Source: CAYQNU01 sp964419055
Lineage (GTDB): Bacteria; Bacteroidota; Bacteroidia; Flavobacteriales_D; Parvicellaceae
Assembly (NCBI GenBank): GCA_964419055.1
Contig: CAYQNU010000020.1
Span: forward strand, 1-63,909
Direction of reading: 5' to 3'
Length of the DNA stretch: 63,909 nt
How positions within the stretch are numbered: position 1 is the first letter of the stretch; every line of letters starts with the position of its first letter. Made by a program: the position numbers and the translations under genes. This document shows positions 8,312-17,149 of the stretch, one piece after another. The notes beneath the pieces are model-generated. The model saw only the letters and a program-made list of their open reading frames with translations, had not been told where the DNA came from and searched no databases.

Positions 8312-10783
8312 ATGATAGACGTAGAAAAATTATTTCACGATTTGTTTCAAGCAAAAGATGAGCAAGATGTACAACAAATAATAGACAATAACAAAGAAAT
8401 CTTTGATGATTTGAATTGGAAACCACTTGGTCAAAATCAAAGTAATTATGGGGTCGTAAAAAACCAGCAATCTAACCCAATTGCAGCTTTAATTGAAAAG
8501 GCAACTAATTCTATAGATGCCATTCTTACAAAAAAATGTTTAGAGAAAGGAATTGACCCTAAATCTGCCGATGCTCCAAAATCAATGGACGAAGCCATTG
8601 ATTTGTTTTTCCCAAATAATAATTGGGATATAAATTCATTCCGAAAAAGTCAGTCTGAAGAGATACAAATAATAGCTGATGGTAAAGGACCTAGAAACCA
8701 AAAAAATCAATTTCCTACATCAGTAATTATATACGATAATGGTGAAGGTCAGCATCCCGAAAAATTTGAGGATACTTTTTTGTCACTGCTTAGAGGAAAT
8801 AAAAATAACGTGCAATTTGTACAAGGAAAATATAATATGGGAGGAAGCGGTGCAATTGTATTTTGTGGTAAAAAAAGATACCAATTAATAGCATCAAAAA
8901 AATTCGACAAAAAGGGTGATTTTGGGTATACGCTTATAAGAGAACATCCAAAAAGAGAGTCAGACCAAGCAAAAGAAACTTGGTATGAGTATTTGCTTAT
9001 AGATAATAAAATTCCATCCTTTTCTATAGATAAACTTGATGTAGGATTATTAAATAGAAAATTTGAAACTGGCACACTAATAAAAATGTATTCGTATCAA
9101 TTTCCAAAAGGATATTCTGGTTTTGCACAAGATTTAAATCAAAGTATTAACGAGTTCCTATTTAGTCCTGCTCTTCCAATGTTAACTAAAGATACAACAG
9201 AACGATACCCAAATAATAAAGTACTCGAAAATGATTTATTTGGTTTGAAAAGAAGGTTACAGAAAGAAGAGGAGGAATATATTGACGATAAATTTTCTGA
9301 AGTTTTTGAAGATGATCTGTTTGGAAAAATGAAAGTATCGTGCTTTGTATTTAAACTCAAAGTAAAAGATTTTGATTTGAAGAAAACTAAGGATGAAATT
9401 CAAAGAAGATACTTTAAAAATGGTATGAATGTAATGTTTTCTATGAATGGTCAGGTACATGGATTTTATACATCTGAATTTATTTCACGATCATTGAAAT
9501 TAAATCTTTTAAAAAATCACTTATTGATTCATGTTGATTGTTCGGAAATGAACTATGATTTTAGAAAAGAACTTTTTATGGCCTCACGGGATCGATTGAA
9601 AGATGGAGAAGAAACGCAGCAGCTAAGACAATATTTAGCAAATAAACTAAGCGCTAACGATGGTCGATTGCAGGAGATTGAAAAAATGAGAAAACAAGCA
9701 GTTAATGTGGATGCTTCGGCAAATACGAGCCAACTTTTGAAAAGTTTCACTAAAAATCTTCCACTAAATTCTGATTTAATGAAATTATTAGGCAATACAT
9801 TTAAATTGGACATTGATAAAGAAAAGAAAACGGAGAACAAAAATGACCCTAAAAAGTCTTCAAAACCTAAAGAATCAGAGCCTTTTAATCCGAAAAGATT
9901 TCCAAGTCAATTTAAAATAAACTCGAATGTTGTTGGAGATACAGAAGTTGCCAAAATCCCCCTAAATGGTGAAAAAACTATTCGATTTACTACTGATTGT
10001 GAAAATGATTATTTTGATAGAACAGAAGAACCAGGAGAATTAAAAATTGCGGTCTTAAAAATTACATCAAACGAAACTACTGGAGGTAATGAGCCAGGAA
10101 CACCTAAAGAAATTTCAGATATTTTTAATGTAAATAAAAGTAGTCCAAATAGAGGTACAATCAGAGTAAATTTAAATCCAAAAGACATCTTAAAGGTAGG
10201 TGATGCTGTCCAGTTAAAAGTTTCATTAACTGCTCCTGGTGGTGATTTTAATGAAATATTTTGGGTAAAAATTACAGACCCTGAAAAACCCAAAGAAAAA
10301 GAAATTGAAAAAGAAGATGATAATGAGCCATTAGGGTTACCTGATATGGTTTTTGCCTACCAAAATATTGAGGAGGGAGCGGAAGGAGTAACGTGGGAAG
10401 ATGTGGAATCTGCTACAGCGATTGACATAAATTTTAATACTACTATGGTACCTGATGCAACAGGAGATCAATTAAACAAAATATATGTAAACATGGACAG
10501 TAATGTATTGAAAGGATTTAAATCAAAATATAAAAACCCTAATCAAGAACAAATTACCATTGCCAATAGAAAGTATTATACTGCGGTCTATTTTCACACC
10601 TTATTCTTATATACAATAACAAAAAACAAAGGCTATCAATTACAGAAAAAGAGAGAAGGTGAAGAAAGTTTAGAAGATATTGATATCGCTCAATATTTGA
10701 AAGATTTATTTGATAATTATTATTCAACTTTCATTCTTAATTTTGGTGGAATGGAAGAAATGATGCAAGGATTAGGGGATTAA
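8312..10783 (+). CDS. GHKL (Hsp90/MutL-like) ATPase, large uncharacterised protein
   Basis: 823 residues. The N-terminal third carries the GHKL (Bergerat) ATP-binding motifs: the N-box ALIEKATNSIDAI (about 59-71), the G1 box DNGEG (142-146) and the ATP-lid GGSGA near 177. These point to an Hsp90/MutL/histidine-kinase-type ATPase fold. No phosphoacceptor histidine or kinase receiver is evident. The middle holds an acidic/lysine linker (about residues 500-530) and a beta-rich segment (about 540-680). The C-terminus is helical. It heads an operon with a lipoprotein hydrolase, an HTH protein and two small P-loop proteins. Stand-alone GHKL ATPases of this size occur in defence islands, but I cannot match it to a named system. 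Confidence 0.75.
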   Translation: MIDVEKLFHDLFQAKDEQDVQQIIDNNKEIFDDLNWKPLGQNQSNYGVVKNQQSNPIAALIEKATNSIDAILTKKCLEKGIDPKSADAPKSMDEAIDLFFPNNNWDINSFRKSQSEEIQIIADGKGPRNQKNQFPTSVIIYDNGEGQHPEKFEDTFLSLLRGNKNNVQFVQGKYNMGGSGAIVFCGKKRYQLIASKKFDKKGDFGYTLIREHPKRESDQAKETWYEYLLIDNKIPSFSIDKLDVGLLNRKFETGTLIKMYSYQFPKGYSGFAQDLNQSINEFLFSPALPMLTKDTTERYPNNKVLENDLFGLKRRLQKEEEEYIDDKFSEVFEDDLFGKMKVSCFVFKLKVKDFDLKKTKDEIQRRYFKNGMNVMFSMNGQVHGFYTSEFISRSLKLNLLKNHLLIHVDCSEMNYDFRKELFMASRDRLKDGEETQQLRQYLANKLSANDGRLQEIEKMRKQAVNVDASANTSQLLKSFTKNLPLNSDLMKLLGNTFKLDIDKEKKTENKNDPKKSSKPKESEPFNPKRFPSQFKINSNVVGDTEVAKIPLNGEKTIRFTTDCENDYFDRTEEPGELKIAVLKITSNETTGGNEPGTPKEISDIFNVNKSSPNRGTIRVNLNPKDILKVGDAVQLKVSLTAPGGDFNEIFWVKITDPEKPKEKEIEKEDDNEPLGLPDMVFAYQNIEEGAEGVTWEDVESATAIDINFNTTMVPDATGDQLNKIYVNMDSNVLKGFKSKYKNPNQEQITIANRKYYTAVYFHTLFLYTITKNKGYQLQKKREGEESLEDIDIAQYLKDLFDNYYSTFILNFGGMEEMMQGLGD

Positions 10784-10800
10784 TATTTAAGTGAGATAAA

Positions 10801-12009
10801 ATGAAAAGTATAATAAAGTTTATCATTATAATTATTTTAACAGGCTGTTCCGTGGGAAGACAAAAGCAGGTTTGGTTAACGGAACTTCATAATTGTCATG
10901 AAGCAGACAATAAGAATGTTGTTAGAGTCTATTTTGATAAATTCGGAGATTTATATCCCAAAAAAGATATTTATATCCCATATAAATCATTTTTTGATGG
11001 AAACAAATCAAACCAATACTCAGGATGTTTAGAGTATTATTTTACAGGTCAAAATCGAAATAAAGAGGACGAAGATATTTTTAGAGCTAGGTCAAAAACC
11101 TTAGCAGAGGGATATAGCATAAACATTCAATTACCTTTTGATTCAATTTTCAAAAAAAGTCAAGATTTAATAATTCATGAATATACTTCGACATTAAATA
11201 CCTTAATTAATTCAGGTAAATCAAAAACATTGGTGATTTTGATTCATGGTTTTAATGACCCAAATCCAACAGGAGATTATCAATTGATTAGAGATAACAT
11301 AAGAAAATTAAAACTAGACTCGAATTATATTTATCTGGAATTGTATTGGGATGGACTTACAGCTAATAATGCTAACCCAGGATTATCAAAAATATGGGGG
11401 AAAGCACAATTAAATACTTCATACGTAGCCTATACGTTGAGAAGAATTATAAATTTACTGGATCAATCAACCAAAATAAGGTTTATTACTCATAGTTCTG
11501 GAGGAATTGTCGCTACAAGTTGTTTGTTTAACACTTTTAGTAAATACAAAAATGCAAAAACCCAAGATTATTATGAATTATTGATGAACACCCCTGGGCC
11601 AATTCAAAATGATATTCGATTAGCCATGCTTGCTCCAGCATTACCTGGAGTAGCTACTTTTATAGATTTTAATTGTAGAGATGGAAATCAAGAAATGCAT
11701 CCCGATAGTAATAACATATCAAAAGTATTAGTTGGATATAATAAAAATGACTTAGCTACGGCCAAAATAGTTGGCAAAATTAGAGCCCCGAGAAATATTG
11801 GAGCAACTAGTTTAGGATGTGATGCCAAAAACGAAGTTAAAAACACAATACAAACATTAGATGAATTGGGATATCAAAAAAATAACCCTATAATTCCAAT
11901 AGACTTCACGAAACACCCAGAATGTAAGAAATCTGAAGAACATGGGTGTTATTATTATTTGCAAAATAAGGATAAAATAGAAACTATGTTGAATCAACTT
12001 TTTAAATAA
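10801..12009 (+). CDS. Exported lipoprotein with alpha/beta-hydrolase domain
   Basis: The N-terminus is a lipoprotein signal (hydrophobic III stretch then lipobox LTGC with Cys16), so the mature protein is probably membrane-anchored outside the cytoplasm. The body has an alpha/beta-hydrolase fold: the oxyanion-side VILIHGFND near residues 142-150 and the nucleophile elbow FITHSSGG near 225-232, with Ser in HSSGG. Several cysteines occur in the mature part. It starts 17 bases after the GHKL ATPase and is in the same operon. Coupling of a cytoplasmic ATPase to an exported lipase-like enzyme is unusual. Substrate unknown; lipid or ester hydrolysis is inferred from the fold. Confidence 0.75.
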   Translation: MKSIIKFIIIIILTGCSVGRQKQVWLTELHNCHEADNKNVVRVYFDKFGDLYPKKDIYIPYKSFFDGNKSNQYSGCLEYYFTGQNRNKEDEDIFRARSKTLAEGYSINIQLPFDSIFKKSQDLIIHEYTSTLNTLINSGKSKTLVILIHGFNDPNPTGDYQLIRDNIRKLKLDSNYIYLELYWDGLTANNANPGLSKIWGKAQLNTSYVAYTLRRIINLLDQSTKIRFITHSSGGIVATSCLFNTFSKYKNAKTQDYYELLMNTPGPIQNDIRLAMLAPALPGVATFIDFNCRDGNQEMHPDSNNISKVLVGYNKNDLATAKIVGKIRAPRNIGATSLGCDAKNEVKNTIQTLDELGYQKNNPIIPIDFTKHPECKKSEEHGCYYYLQNKDKIETMLNQLFK

Positions 12010-12012
12010 TCC

Positions 12013-12192
12013 ATGATAAATAACCCTGCTGAATATTTAACAAGTAAAGAAACGAAAGTCATTTTAAAAATACAAGACTGTGAATTGATGCATCTTAGAC
12101 AAAGTGGTAAACTAAAATTTATTAAAAAAGGAAATGCCTATTTGTATATTAGAGAATCCATAGAGAATATTACAAAAAATAAACAAATATGA
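12013..12192 (+). CDS. Small excisionase/MerR-like helix-turn-helix protein
   Basis: A 59-residue open frame starting MINNPAEYLTSKETKVI. The pattern YLTSKETxxIL...LMHLRQSGKLKFIKKGNAYLY...ESI follows the HTH_17 (excisionase-type) domain: recognition helix, an SGKL turn and a wing. It begins 3 bases after the hydrolase stop, and its stop overlaps the ATG of the next gene (ATGA, 12189-12192), implying translational coupling. It may regulate the operon or target its partners to DNA. Confidence 0.65.
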   Translation: MINNPAEYLTSKETKVILKIQDCELMHLRQSGKLKFIKKGNAYLYIRESIENITKNKQI

Positions 12193-12635
12193 ATAAAACC
12201 ATTATCGCTATTTATGGAAGAGCTAATGAAGGTAAATCTTCATCTATAAAACTAGTTTGCCAGAAACTACTTCGCGATTTCCCCAATGCTGTTCCTCCAG
12301 TTGAGGAAATAATTTATGAAGGAGATATATTAATCATAATAACATTAGGAACTATAAAAGTTGGATTTGAAAGCCAAGGTGATCCAAATAGTAGAATGCT
12401 TAATGAAGATACTATTCGATATTTAGCAAATGAAGGTTGTCAAATTATTATTTGCGCAACTAGAACTGAAGGAAAAACAGTAAATAAAGTTGATCAAATT
12501 GCGGAAGAGTTTGATTATCACACACTTTGGTTAAGCAGCTACTGGAGTCCAAGTTTGAACTCTAATGTTTTGAATGATCAATTAAGTGATCAAATCATTC
12601 GTTTCATTACTTCACTGATGGTAGGGCAATTATAA
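12189..12635 (+). CDS. Small P-loop protein, first of a tandem pair
   Basis: 148 residues with a Walker A motif GRANEGKSSS (about 10-19) near the start, preceded by a beta strand (KTIIAIY), and a second strand IIICATRTEG. A conserved block VGFESQGDPNSRM (about 57-69) and a C-terminal LSSYWSPSLN are shared with the next gene, so the two are paralogues. Size and motifs suggest a minimal ATP/GTP-binding protein. I do not recognise the family. Translationally coupled to the HTH gene upstream. Confidence 0.7.
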   Translation: MNKTIIAIYGRANEGKSSSIKLVCQKLLRDFPNAVPPVEEIIYEGDILIIITLGTIKVGFESQGDPNSRMLNEDTIRYLANEGCQIIICATRTEGKTVNKVDQIAEEFDYHTLWLSSYWSPSLNSNVLNDQLSDQIIRFITSLMVGQL

Positions 12636-12681
12636 AACCATAGAAAATAGTTTGCAAAATTAGGGCTTAAAGAAATATTCA

Positions 12682-13125
12682 ATGAAGAAAACGATTATAA
12701 CTATTTACGGAAGAAAAGACGAAGGGAAATCAACCACAATAAGAGCGGTTTTCAAATTATTAATGGAAACTACACCCACACCTATATTGGATAGAAAAGT
12801 ATCAAATAAGGGAGATATACTTGTAATAATGATATTTAAAAATATTAAAATTGGTTTTGAAAGTCAAGGTGATCCAGGAAGTCGAATGATAACTAAGGGG
12901 ACATTGAAAGCCCTTACACAAAATGAGTGTGATATAATTATTTGTGCGTCTAGAACAAGTGGAGATATTGTTCAATTAATAAACAAAGTTGCAAGGGAAT
13001 ATAAGTATAATACATTGCGATTAAGTAGTTATTATAGCCCAAGTTTGAATAAAAAAGGGTTAAACGAAATAGCAGCTACGAGCGTTATCAAAGTCATAGA
13101 ATCTCTTATTGAAAATAAACTGTAG
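12682..13125 (+). CDS. Small P-loop protein, second of a tandem pair
   Basis: Paralogue of the preceding gene (147 residues): Walker A GRKDEGKSTT, the block IGFESQGDPGSRM and the tail LSSYYSPSLN are retained at matching positions, while the rest has diverged. Both copies keep the ATP-binding residues, so both are probably active and could form a heteromer. It is the last gene of the rightward operon and ends 3 bases from the convergent gene at 13129. Confidence 0.7.
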   Translation: MKKTIITIYGRKDEGKSTTIRAVFKLLMETTPTPILDRKVSNKGDILVIMIFKNIKIGFESQGDPGSRMITKGTLKALTQNECDIIICASRTSGDIVQLINKVAREYKYNTLRLSSYYSPSLNKKGLNEIAATSVIKVIESLIENKL

Positions 13126-13128
13126 TGT

Positions 13129-13797
13129 TCATTTTTCTTTTGATATTGGAAAAAAAGCGTCTTTTAATTTTTTCCGAAAGAGTTCTCGATCTTGCATTCT
13201 TTCCTTTAAGTTTTTATTTTTGATCGAATTGATAATTTTAGTAATATTAAACTCCTTTAATTTTACAAAATAATCTTTCTGAGAATTCCAATCTTTATCG
13301 ACCAAATCAAATTCTATTAAATGAATGAGTATTTTTCTAGCTATCTCTGGAGGAAACACACTGATATGATGCAGTTCTTTTGGGATTATCCGTTTAATTT
13401 CAGATTTAAATTCTTCATAGCTACGGCTCTTTTTCCAATTGTTTTCTAGGTATAGAAATTTAAATAGACTGGTTCTAGTGTAAGGTATCATTTGTAATTC
13501 ATCACACACTCCTAATTCATCAATTATCGTGTTAAACTCGTTTTCGGTAAATTTTTTACTCTTTAGTTTATAATATTGATCATAAATTTCAGGACAAAAT
13601 AAAGCTATCCAGTTATTAAAAGTTTTTACATCAATTGAATAATATTCAGCAAAATACTTTTTAGTATAAATTATTTTAGAATTATAAAGTTCTTTCTCTT
13701 CAGGAAAAATTAACTCTTTAAATAAAGATAGATACTCAATTGGTTCAAGATTTAATTGAGCAATTTCAGATTCTATTTTTTCTTTGAAATTTGACAT
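13129..13797 (-). CDS. Hypothetical protein at the end of the Ssp-like locus
   Basis: 222 residues, no recognised domain. Residues about 46-70 (YFAEYYSIDVKTFNNWIALF) look like a helix-turn-helix with a small wing. The remainder is helical and charged, with a Lys-rich C-terminus. It lies on the same strand as the kinase and ssp-like genes and may be part of that locus. It converges on the P-loop operon with a 3-base gap. Confidence 0.55.
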   Translation of the reverse strand: MSNFKEKIESEIAQLNLEPIEYLSLFKELIFPEEKELYNSKIIYTKKYFAEYYSIDVKTFNNWIALFCPEIYDQYYKLKSKKFTENEFNTIIDELGVCDELQMIPYTRTSLFKFLYLENNWKKSRSYEEFKSEIKRIIPKELHHISVFPPEIARKILIHLIEFDLVDKDWNSQKDYFVKLKEFNITKIINSIKNKNLKERMQDRELFRKKLKDAFFPISKEK

Positions 13798-13820
13798 AAC
13801 AATTTATTGTAAGAGAGTTA

Positions 13821-13949
13821 TTACTCCCTCTTACTTTTTTTCTTTTCACCACGACATCTATAGTATTCATCATTGTTTGGATTCAATTGTTTTGAATAAT
13901 TGTTCAATTCTGCTTGTGAGTACACGTTCTTTTTGATTACTTTTTTCAT
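13821..13949 (-). CDS. Small conserved-looking protein (42 residues)
   Basis: An open frame starting MKKVIKKNVYSQAELNN and containing NPNNDEYYRCRGEKK. I recall NPNN-x-A/E-Y-x-x-x-RG small proteins as recurrent in Bacteroidota accessory DNA, but that is memory, not a search. Two adjacent stop codons end the frame. It sits between the kinase gene and the 222-residue protein on the same strand. Function unknown. Confidence 0.5.
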   Translation of the reverse strand: MKKVIKKNVYSQAELNNYSKQLNPNNDEYYRCRGEKKKSKRE

Positions 13950-14037
13950 AATTTAAATTTTATTAAATATTAATAAATCAAAATTATGAAGTGGGATTTT
14001 ACTATTTGGAAAATTTCCTTATTTAGAGGATTAACAC

Positions 14038-14958
14038 TTAAAATGCCGCATACCTTTTTGATTTTAAAGTGAATTCTTTTTCTAAATCAAGTAAGTTATA
14101 TCGCTTGTTTTTTGAATAAGATAACATTTTGAAAAGTATTGCAAACAACTCAGAATCTTCTATTATGAAATCTTGTTTTTCAAGTTGACCAATAGGAATG
14201 TTACCTTGAAAAATATACCAAAATAATTTTCCAAGTTGAAATATGTCGGAATTATAATTCAGTTCTATATCATGATTAAAAGGATTTAATCTATTGGTCC
14301 CCTCACATAAGAATTTGTTAGCAGCTTCAGGACTAAGCCAGCCAATTGGCCCTATTTTCTCACCTTTTTCATCTATTTCAAAATCAGAATCTCTAAAATC
14401 AATTAATCCTAAGTCTCCAATTTTCCAACCATTAGAAGTTTTCAAAACATTATCTGGTTTGATGTCACGATGGTACATATCTAAATTATGAAGTTGTTTT
14501 ATCCCTTCTAGAACTTCAAGGCAAAGTGATAATTTTTGTTGAATAGAAAGAATGTTATGATTCAAAAATTGAGTCAAGTCTGATTCTGCTTTTTCCATAA
14601 CATAATACTTGAACTTTTTTCCATCAATTTTTACTTCACCATCAAATAAAATCTCAATGATTCTATTTTTCCCATTATTTTTACAAATATCTAAAGCTTC
14701 TATTTCTCTCGAAAATCGGAGAATACGTTTTTCAGTATATTCATTGATATTAATTATATCAAATTTAGAAAATTTTATAACAAACTCAAGATCATTATTT
14801 GGATCTTCAAGTATGAATACATTTGAGTTTCCTCCTTTACTCTTTTTAAAAGAAACATCAAGAGGTTTGATAATATAATCCACATTATCATACTTAATGG
14901 TATTTAAAAACCCTAGTTTTTTTGGATGTAATATTATATTTCCTCTATAAAATTTCAT
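14038..14958 (-). CDS. Hanks-type serine/threonine protein kinase
   Basis: 306 residues spanning a complete kinase domain without a membrane segment. The ATP-binding Lys is in FVIKF (Lys62) and the catalytic loop is YHRDIKPDN (162-170). The metal-binding motif is DLG (182-184) instead of DFG, and the activation-segment end is LSPEA (208-212) in place of APE. All residues for catalysis are present. It overlaps the stop of the upstream DUF262 gene in a TAATG arrangement, so the two are translationally coupled and probably act together. In the phosphorothioation locus this pair occupies the place where the SspE effector would be expected. A kinase that shuts down infected cells is a plausible role (inference). 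Confidence 0.85.
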   Translation of the reverse strand: MKFYRGNIILHPKKLGFLNTIKYDNVDYIIKPLDVSFKKSKGGNSNVFILEDPNNDLEFVIKFSKFDIININEYTEKRILRFSREIEALDICKNNGKNRIIEILFDGEVKIDGKKFKYYVMEKAESDLTQFLNHNILSIQQKLSLCLEVLEGIKQLHNLDMYHRDIKPDNVLKTSNGWKIGDLGLIDFRDSDFEIDEKGEKIGPIGWLSPEAANKFLCEGTNRLNPFNHDIELNYNSDIFQLGKLFWYIFQGNIPIGQLEKQDFIIEDSELFAILFKMLSYSKNKRYNLLDLEKEFTLKSKRYAAF

Positions 14959-16043
14959 TAAATGATACTTTCGGTTATTAAAGAAGAATTAATTAAATAA
15001 TTTCCATCAACATTCACCATAATATAATCAGATTCGATGTTGAAAAATTTAATAATTTGTTTTTGAGTCTTATTGGGCTGTGGTTTTTTATTGTAAAATA
15101 TATCCTTTAGAATTTTACTTCTTTCTTCTCGCGCAAATTTTGAGTTTGATTGACTAATACAATGAAAAGCATATTGTTGAAATGGTTCACATTTTTCATT
15201 TGAAGGAGCAATATAGTCATTAAATAACACAAGCTGATTATAAACACAAGTTAAATATTTTTCACCTAACGTTATATGTTCATTTACAAAATGAAATAGC
15301 GAAAAGAAATCATTTCTCTGCTTATATCGGGTTTTTTTAATTATATAATGATTATTGAATTTAACAAATAATTCGATTATTGAATTAAATTTTGCTCGAT
15401 ACTTGATAATTTCACTTTCGTTAATATCTGACTCAAATAGTTTATCAACTGTGATTTTTTTATCTGTTATTCCATAAATTATTAACGTAACCAACTCGGA
15501 GACAAAGTCAATGTCATTCATTCTCTTTGAAGTAGTATCTGTAAATAAGTTTAATTCTTTAAATCCCTCATGGTCGCTTAATTCATTTATAAGTTTTAGA
15601 AAATTTGTATTGAAATATTCAGCTTTTTTTAATTCAGGTCTATTTAAATGAACACCTGAATTATTTACCAATGAATAAAATTCTTCAATAGATTCATCCG
15701 AAGAAATATTTTCAATTATTGTTACAGGGATTATATATTTTTTAAATTGTGGCTCTTTAAACTCATCATAAAATTGATTCTCATTTGATTTAAATCCTTT
15801 TTGATAATATCCTATTATCGTTCTTATGCGTTGTTGACCGTCCACTACTTCAAAACCACCTTCTTTTTCATATAAAAACAAATTAGGAACAGCATAGCCC
15901 GATAGAATAGATTTTATCAATGTTTGCTGATCACTTAATGTCCAAATAAATCTTCTTTGATATTCAGGATTCAAATTTAATTTATCATCATTAAATTTAT
16001 TAATTATATCCTCAATTGTCCAAATTTCAATTCTATATTTCAT
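14958..16043 (-). CDS. DUF262 (ParB-fold NTPase) protein without a DUF1524 nuclease
   Basis: 361 residues. The DUF262 signature is clear: IEDIINKF (10-17), NPEYQRRFIW (25-34) and VVDGQQR (66-72), with a helical remainder. In GmrSD and SspE this domain binds and hydrolyses nucleotides and, in SspE, senses phosphorothioate DNA; there it is followed by the HNH nuclease DUF1524. Here the protein ends after the DUF262-type region and no HNH motif is seen. The next gene, translationally coupled, is a protein kinase. It begins 10 bases after a decayed copy of the sspD 3' end, which suggests it once followed sspD directly. Confidence 0.85.
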   Translation of the reverse strand: MKYRIEIWTIEDIINKFNDDKLNLNPEYQRRFIWTLSDQQTLIKSILSGYAVPNLFLYEKEGGFEVVDGQQRIRTIIGYYQKGFKSNENQFYDEFKEPQFKKYIIPVTIIENISSDESIEEFYSLVNNSGVHLNRPELKKAEYFNTNFLKLINELSDHEGFKELNLFTDTTSKRMNDIDFVSELVTLIIYGITDKKITVDKLFESDINESEIIKYRAKFNSIIELFVKFNNHYIIKKTRYKQRNDFFSLFHFVNEHITLGEKYLTCVYNQLVLFNDYIAPSNEKCEPFQQYAFHCISQSNSKFAREERSKILKDIFYNKKPQPNKTQKQIIKFFNIESDYIMVNVDGNYLINSSLITESII

Positions 16044-16053
16044 ATTTTAAGGT

Positions 16054-16183
16054 TTAAATAAAACAAGCTGCACAACCATCTGCTTCAGTATCTTCAAGTA
16101 TATCCAATAGTTATGGAAAGTCTTCTGATTTTCACCTTCTGTACGCTTTAAGTGTTTTAATTTATTTGTTTAATTCTTTCAGT
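16054..16183 (-). pseudogene. Decayed duplicate of the sspD 3' end
   Basis: Aligned with 17150-17275, this stretch encodes the same C-terminus (EDTEADGC-A-ACFI then stop). It carries an in-frame stop where sspD has Tyr, and a 1-base deletion further upstream. Similarity runs to about 16183 and includes the last codons and stop of the 197-residue membrane gene. It marks the old junction between an sspD gene and the DUF262/kinase module, with the two genes at 16162-17143 inserted between the copies. Confidence 0.85.
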
Positions 16184-16755
16184 TCTTTTTCTAACTCTTT
16201 AAAACGTTTTTCGATAAGACTGTCAACTTCTATTGGGAACGTTAAATCATCGAATCGCTGTATCTCATTATCAAATTTACCCTCGTAAGCCATTCTTAAT
16301 ATTAGAAAATGAGTTGTAAGTTTTGGTAAAATAACTTCTCTAAGGTTAGAGTCGTCTATTAATCCAGCCTTTGAGTGAATCAAATCTTCGCATTTACCTC
16401 CAATTTTGATAATTTCGTTTAATATTACATTATCATTTCCTTCAAAAACCTCTCCCTTCATTAAACTTCTCAAAGTACTGAATTTTGGATCTTTTTCTCT
16501 ATGAATTTTTTGAAATCTGTCATATAAAATATCACTTTTCTTGCGTAGCTGAAGAAACGGTCCATAAAATTCATTGAGCTTCTTATGGATATCTTGTCTC
16601 TGTTCTTTTCTTTTTTCGTTAGATTGTCCGTGACGGTACTGTAAGTAAGCAAATAAAATCGCTAATACACCGATTAGTGCAACACCCATATTAGACCAGA
16701 ATTGAACCCAATCAAAGTCTTGAGCAGTTGCAATATTACAACATAGTAATTCCAT
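16162..16755 (-). CDS. Single-pass membrane protein of unknown function
   Basis: 197 residues with one membrane segment (about 21-40, MGVALIGVLAILFAYLQYRH) followed by a cytoplasmic, highly charged helical domain. The segment plus Q/R-rich juxtamembrane resembles many small defence-associated membrane proteins (DUF4760-like; not certain). Its start overlaps the end of the nucleoside-hydrolase-like gene by 20 bases. Its final codons lie inside the duplicated sspD tail, so its C-terminus may have been set by the insertion event. Confidence 0.6.
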   Translation of the reverse strand: MELLCCNIATAQDFDWVQFWSNMGVALIGVLAILFAYLQYRHGQSNEKRKEQRQDIHKKLNEFYGPFLQLRKKSDILYDRFQKIHREKDPKFSTLRSLMKGEVFEGNDNVILNEIIKIGGKCEDLIHSKAGLIDDSNLREVILPKLTTHFLILRMAYEGKFDNEIQRFDDLTFPIEVDSLIEKRFKELEKELKELNK

Positions 16756-17143
16756 TCTTTATTTTTTTTAAAAAATTAATACCTTCATCTAAATTATCAA
16801 AAACTATGGATGAACTTTCTCTTACAATTTTGAATCGATTCGCAAATGCTGCATCATTTTTCGACCTTTCATCTACTAATATTATAGATTTATCTAAAGC
16901 TCTTGCATATCCAATTTCTAATGTTAGCCCAATACCAGATGGATTATCACTTTGCATATAAGCAAATAAGATATCAGATTGTTTAACATAAAATAAATCC
17001 CAAAAAGTGTATTCTGTGCTATTTGTTAATGAATGCTCTCTTGGATTATAGAAAACAAAATTATTTTGTCCTATGTCGTTAATAACTTTTTGTTGCCAAT
17101 TGGAATCATTCATTCCACCAGCTAAATATACTCGTGTTTCCAT
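16736..17143 (-). CDS. Nucleoside 2-deoxyribosyltransferase-like protein
   Basis: 135 residues with the Rossmann-like fold of nucleoside 2-deoxyribosyltransferases: the N-terminal strand VYLAGGM (5-11), SDILFAYM and the signature PSGIGLTLEIGYA (68-80), whose Glu76 corresponds to the catalytic Glu, then KSIILVDE. Related domains in immunity systems cleave nucleotides or act as SLOG-like ligand sensors. It starts 6 bases after the sspD stop and overlaps the membrane-protein gene, forming a two-gene accessory module of the ssp-like operon. Confidence 0.75.
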   Translation of the reverse strand: METRVYLAGGMNDSNWQQKVINDIGQNNFVFYNPREHSLTNSTEYTFWDLFYVKQSDILFAYMQSDNPSGIGLTLEIGYARALDKSIILVDERSKNDAAFANRFKIVRESSSIVFDNLDEGINFLKKIKNGITML

Positions 17144-17149
17144 TATGTT

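Noticed and set aside
16054..16183. Separate small gene after the membrane-protein gene
   Set aside because: Alignment shows it is a decayed copy of the sspD 3' end with a stop and a frameshift.
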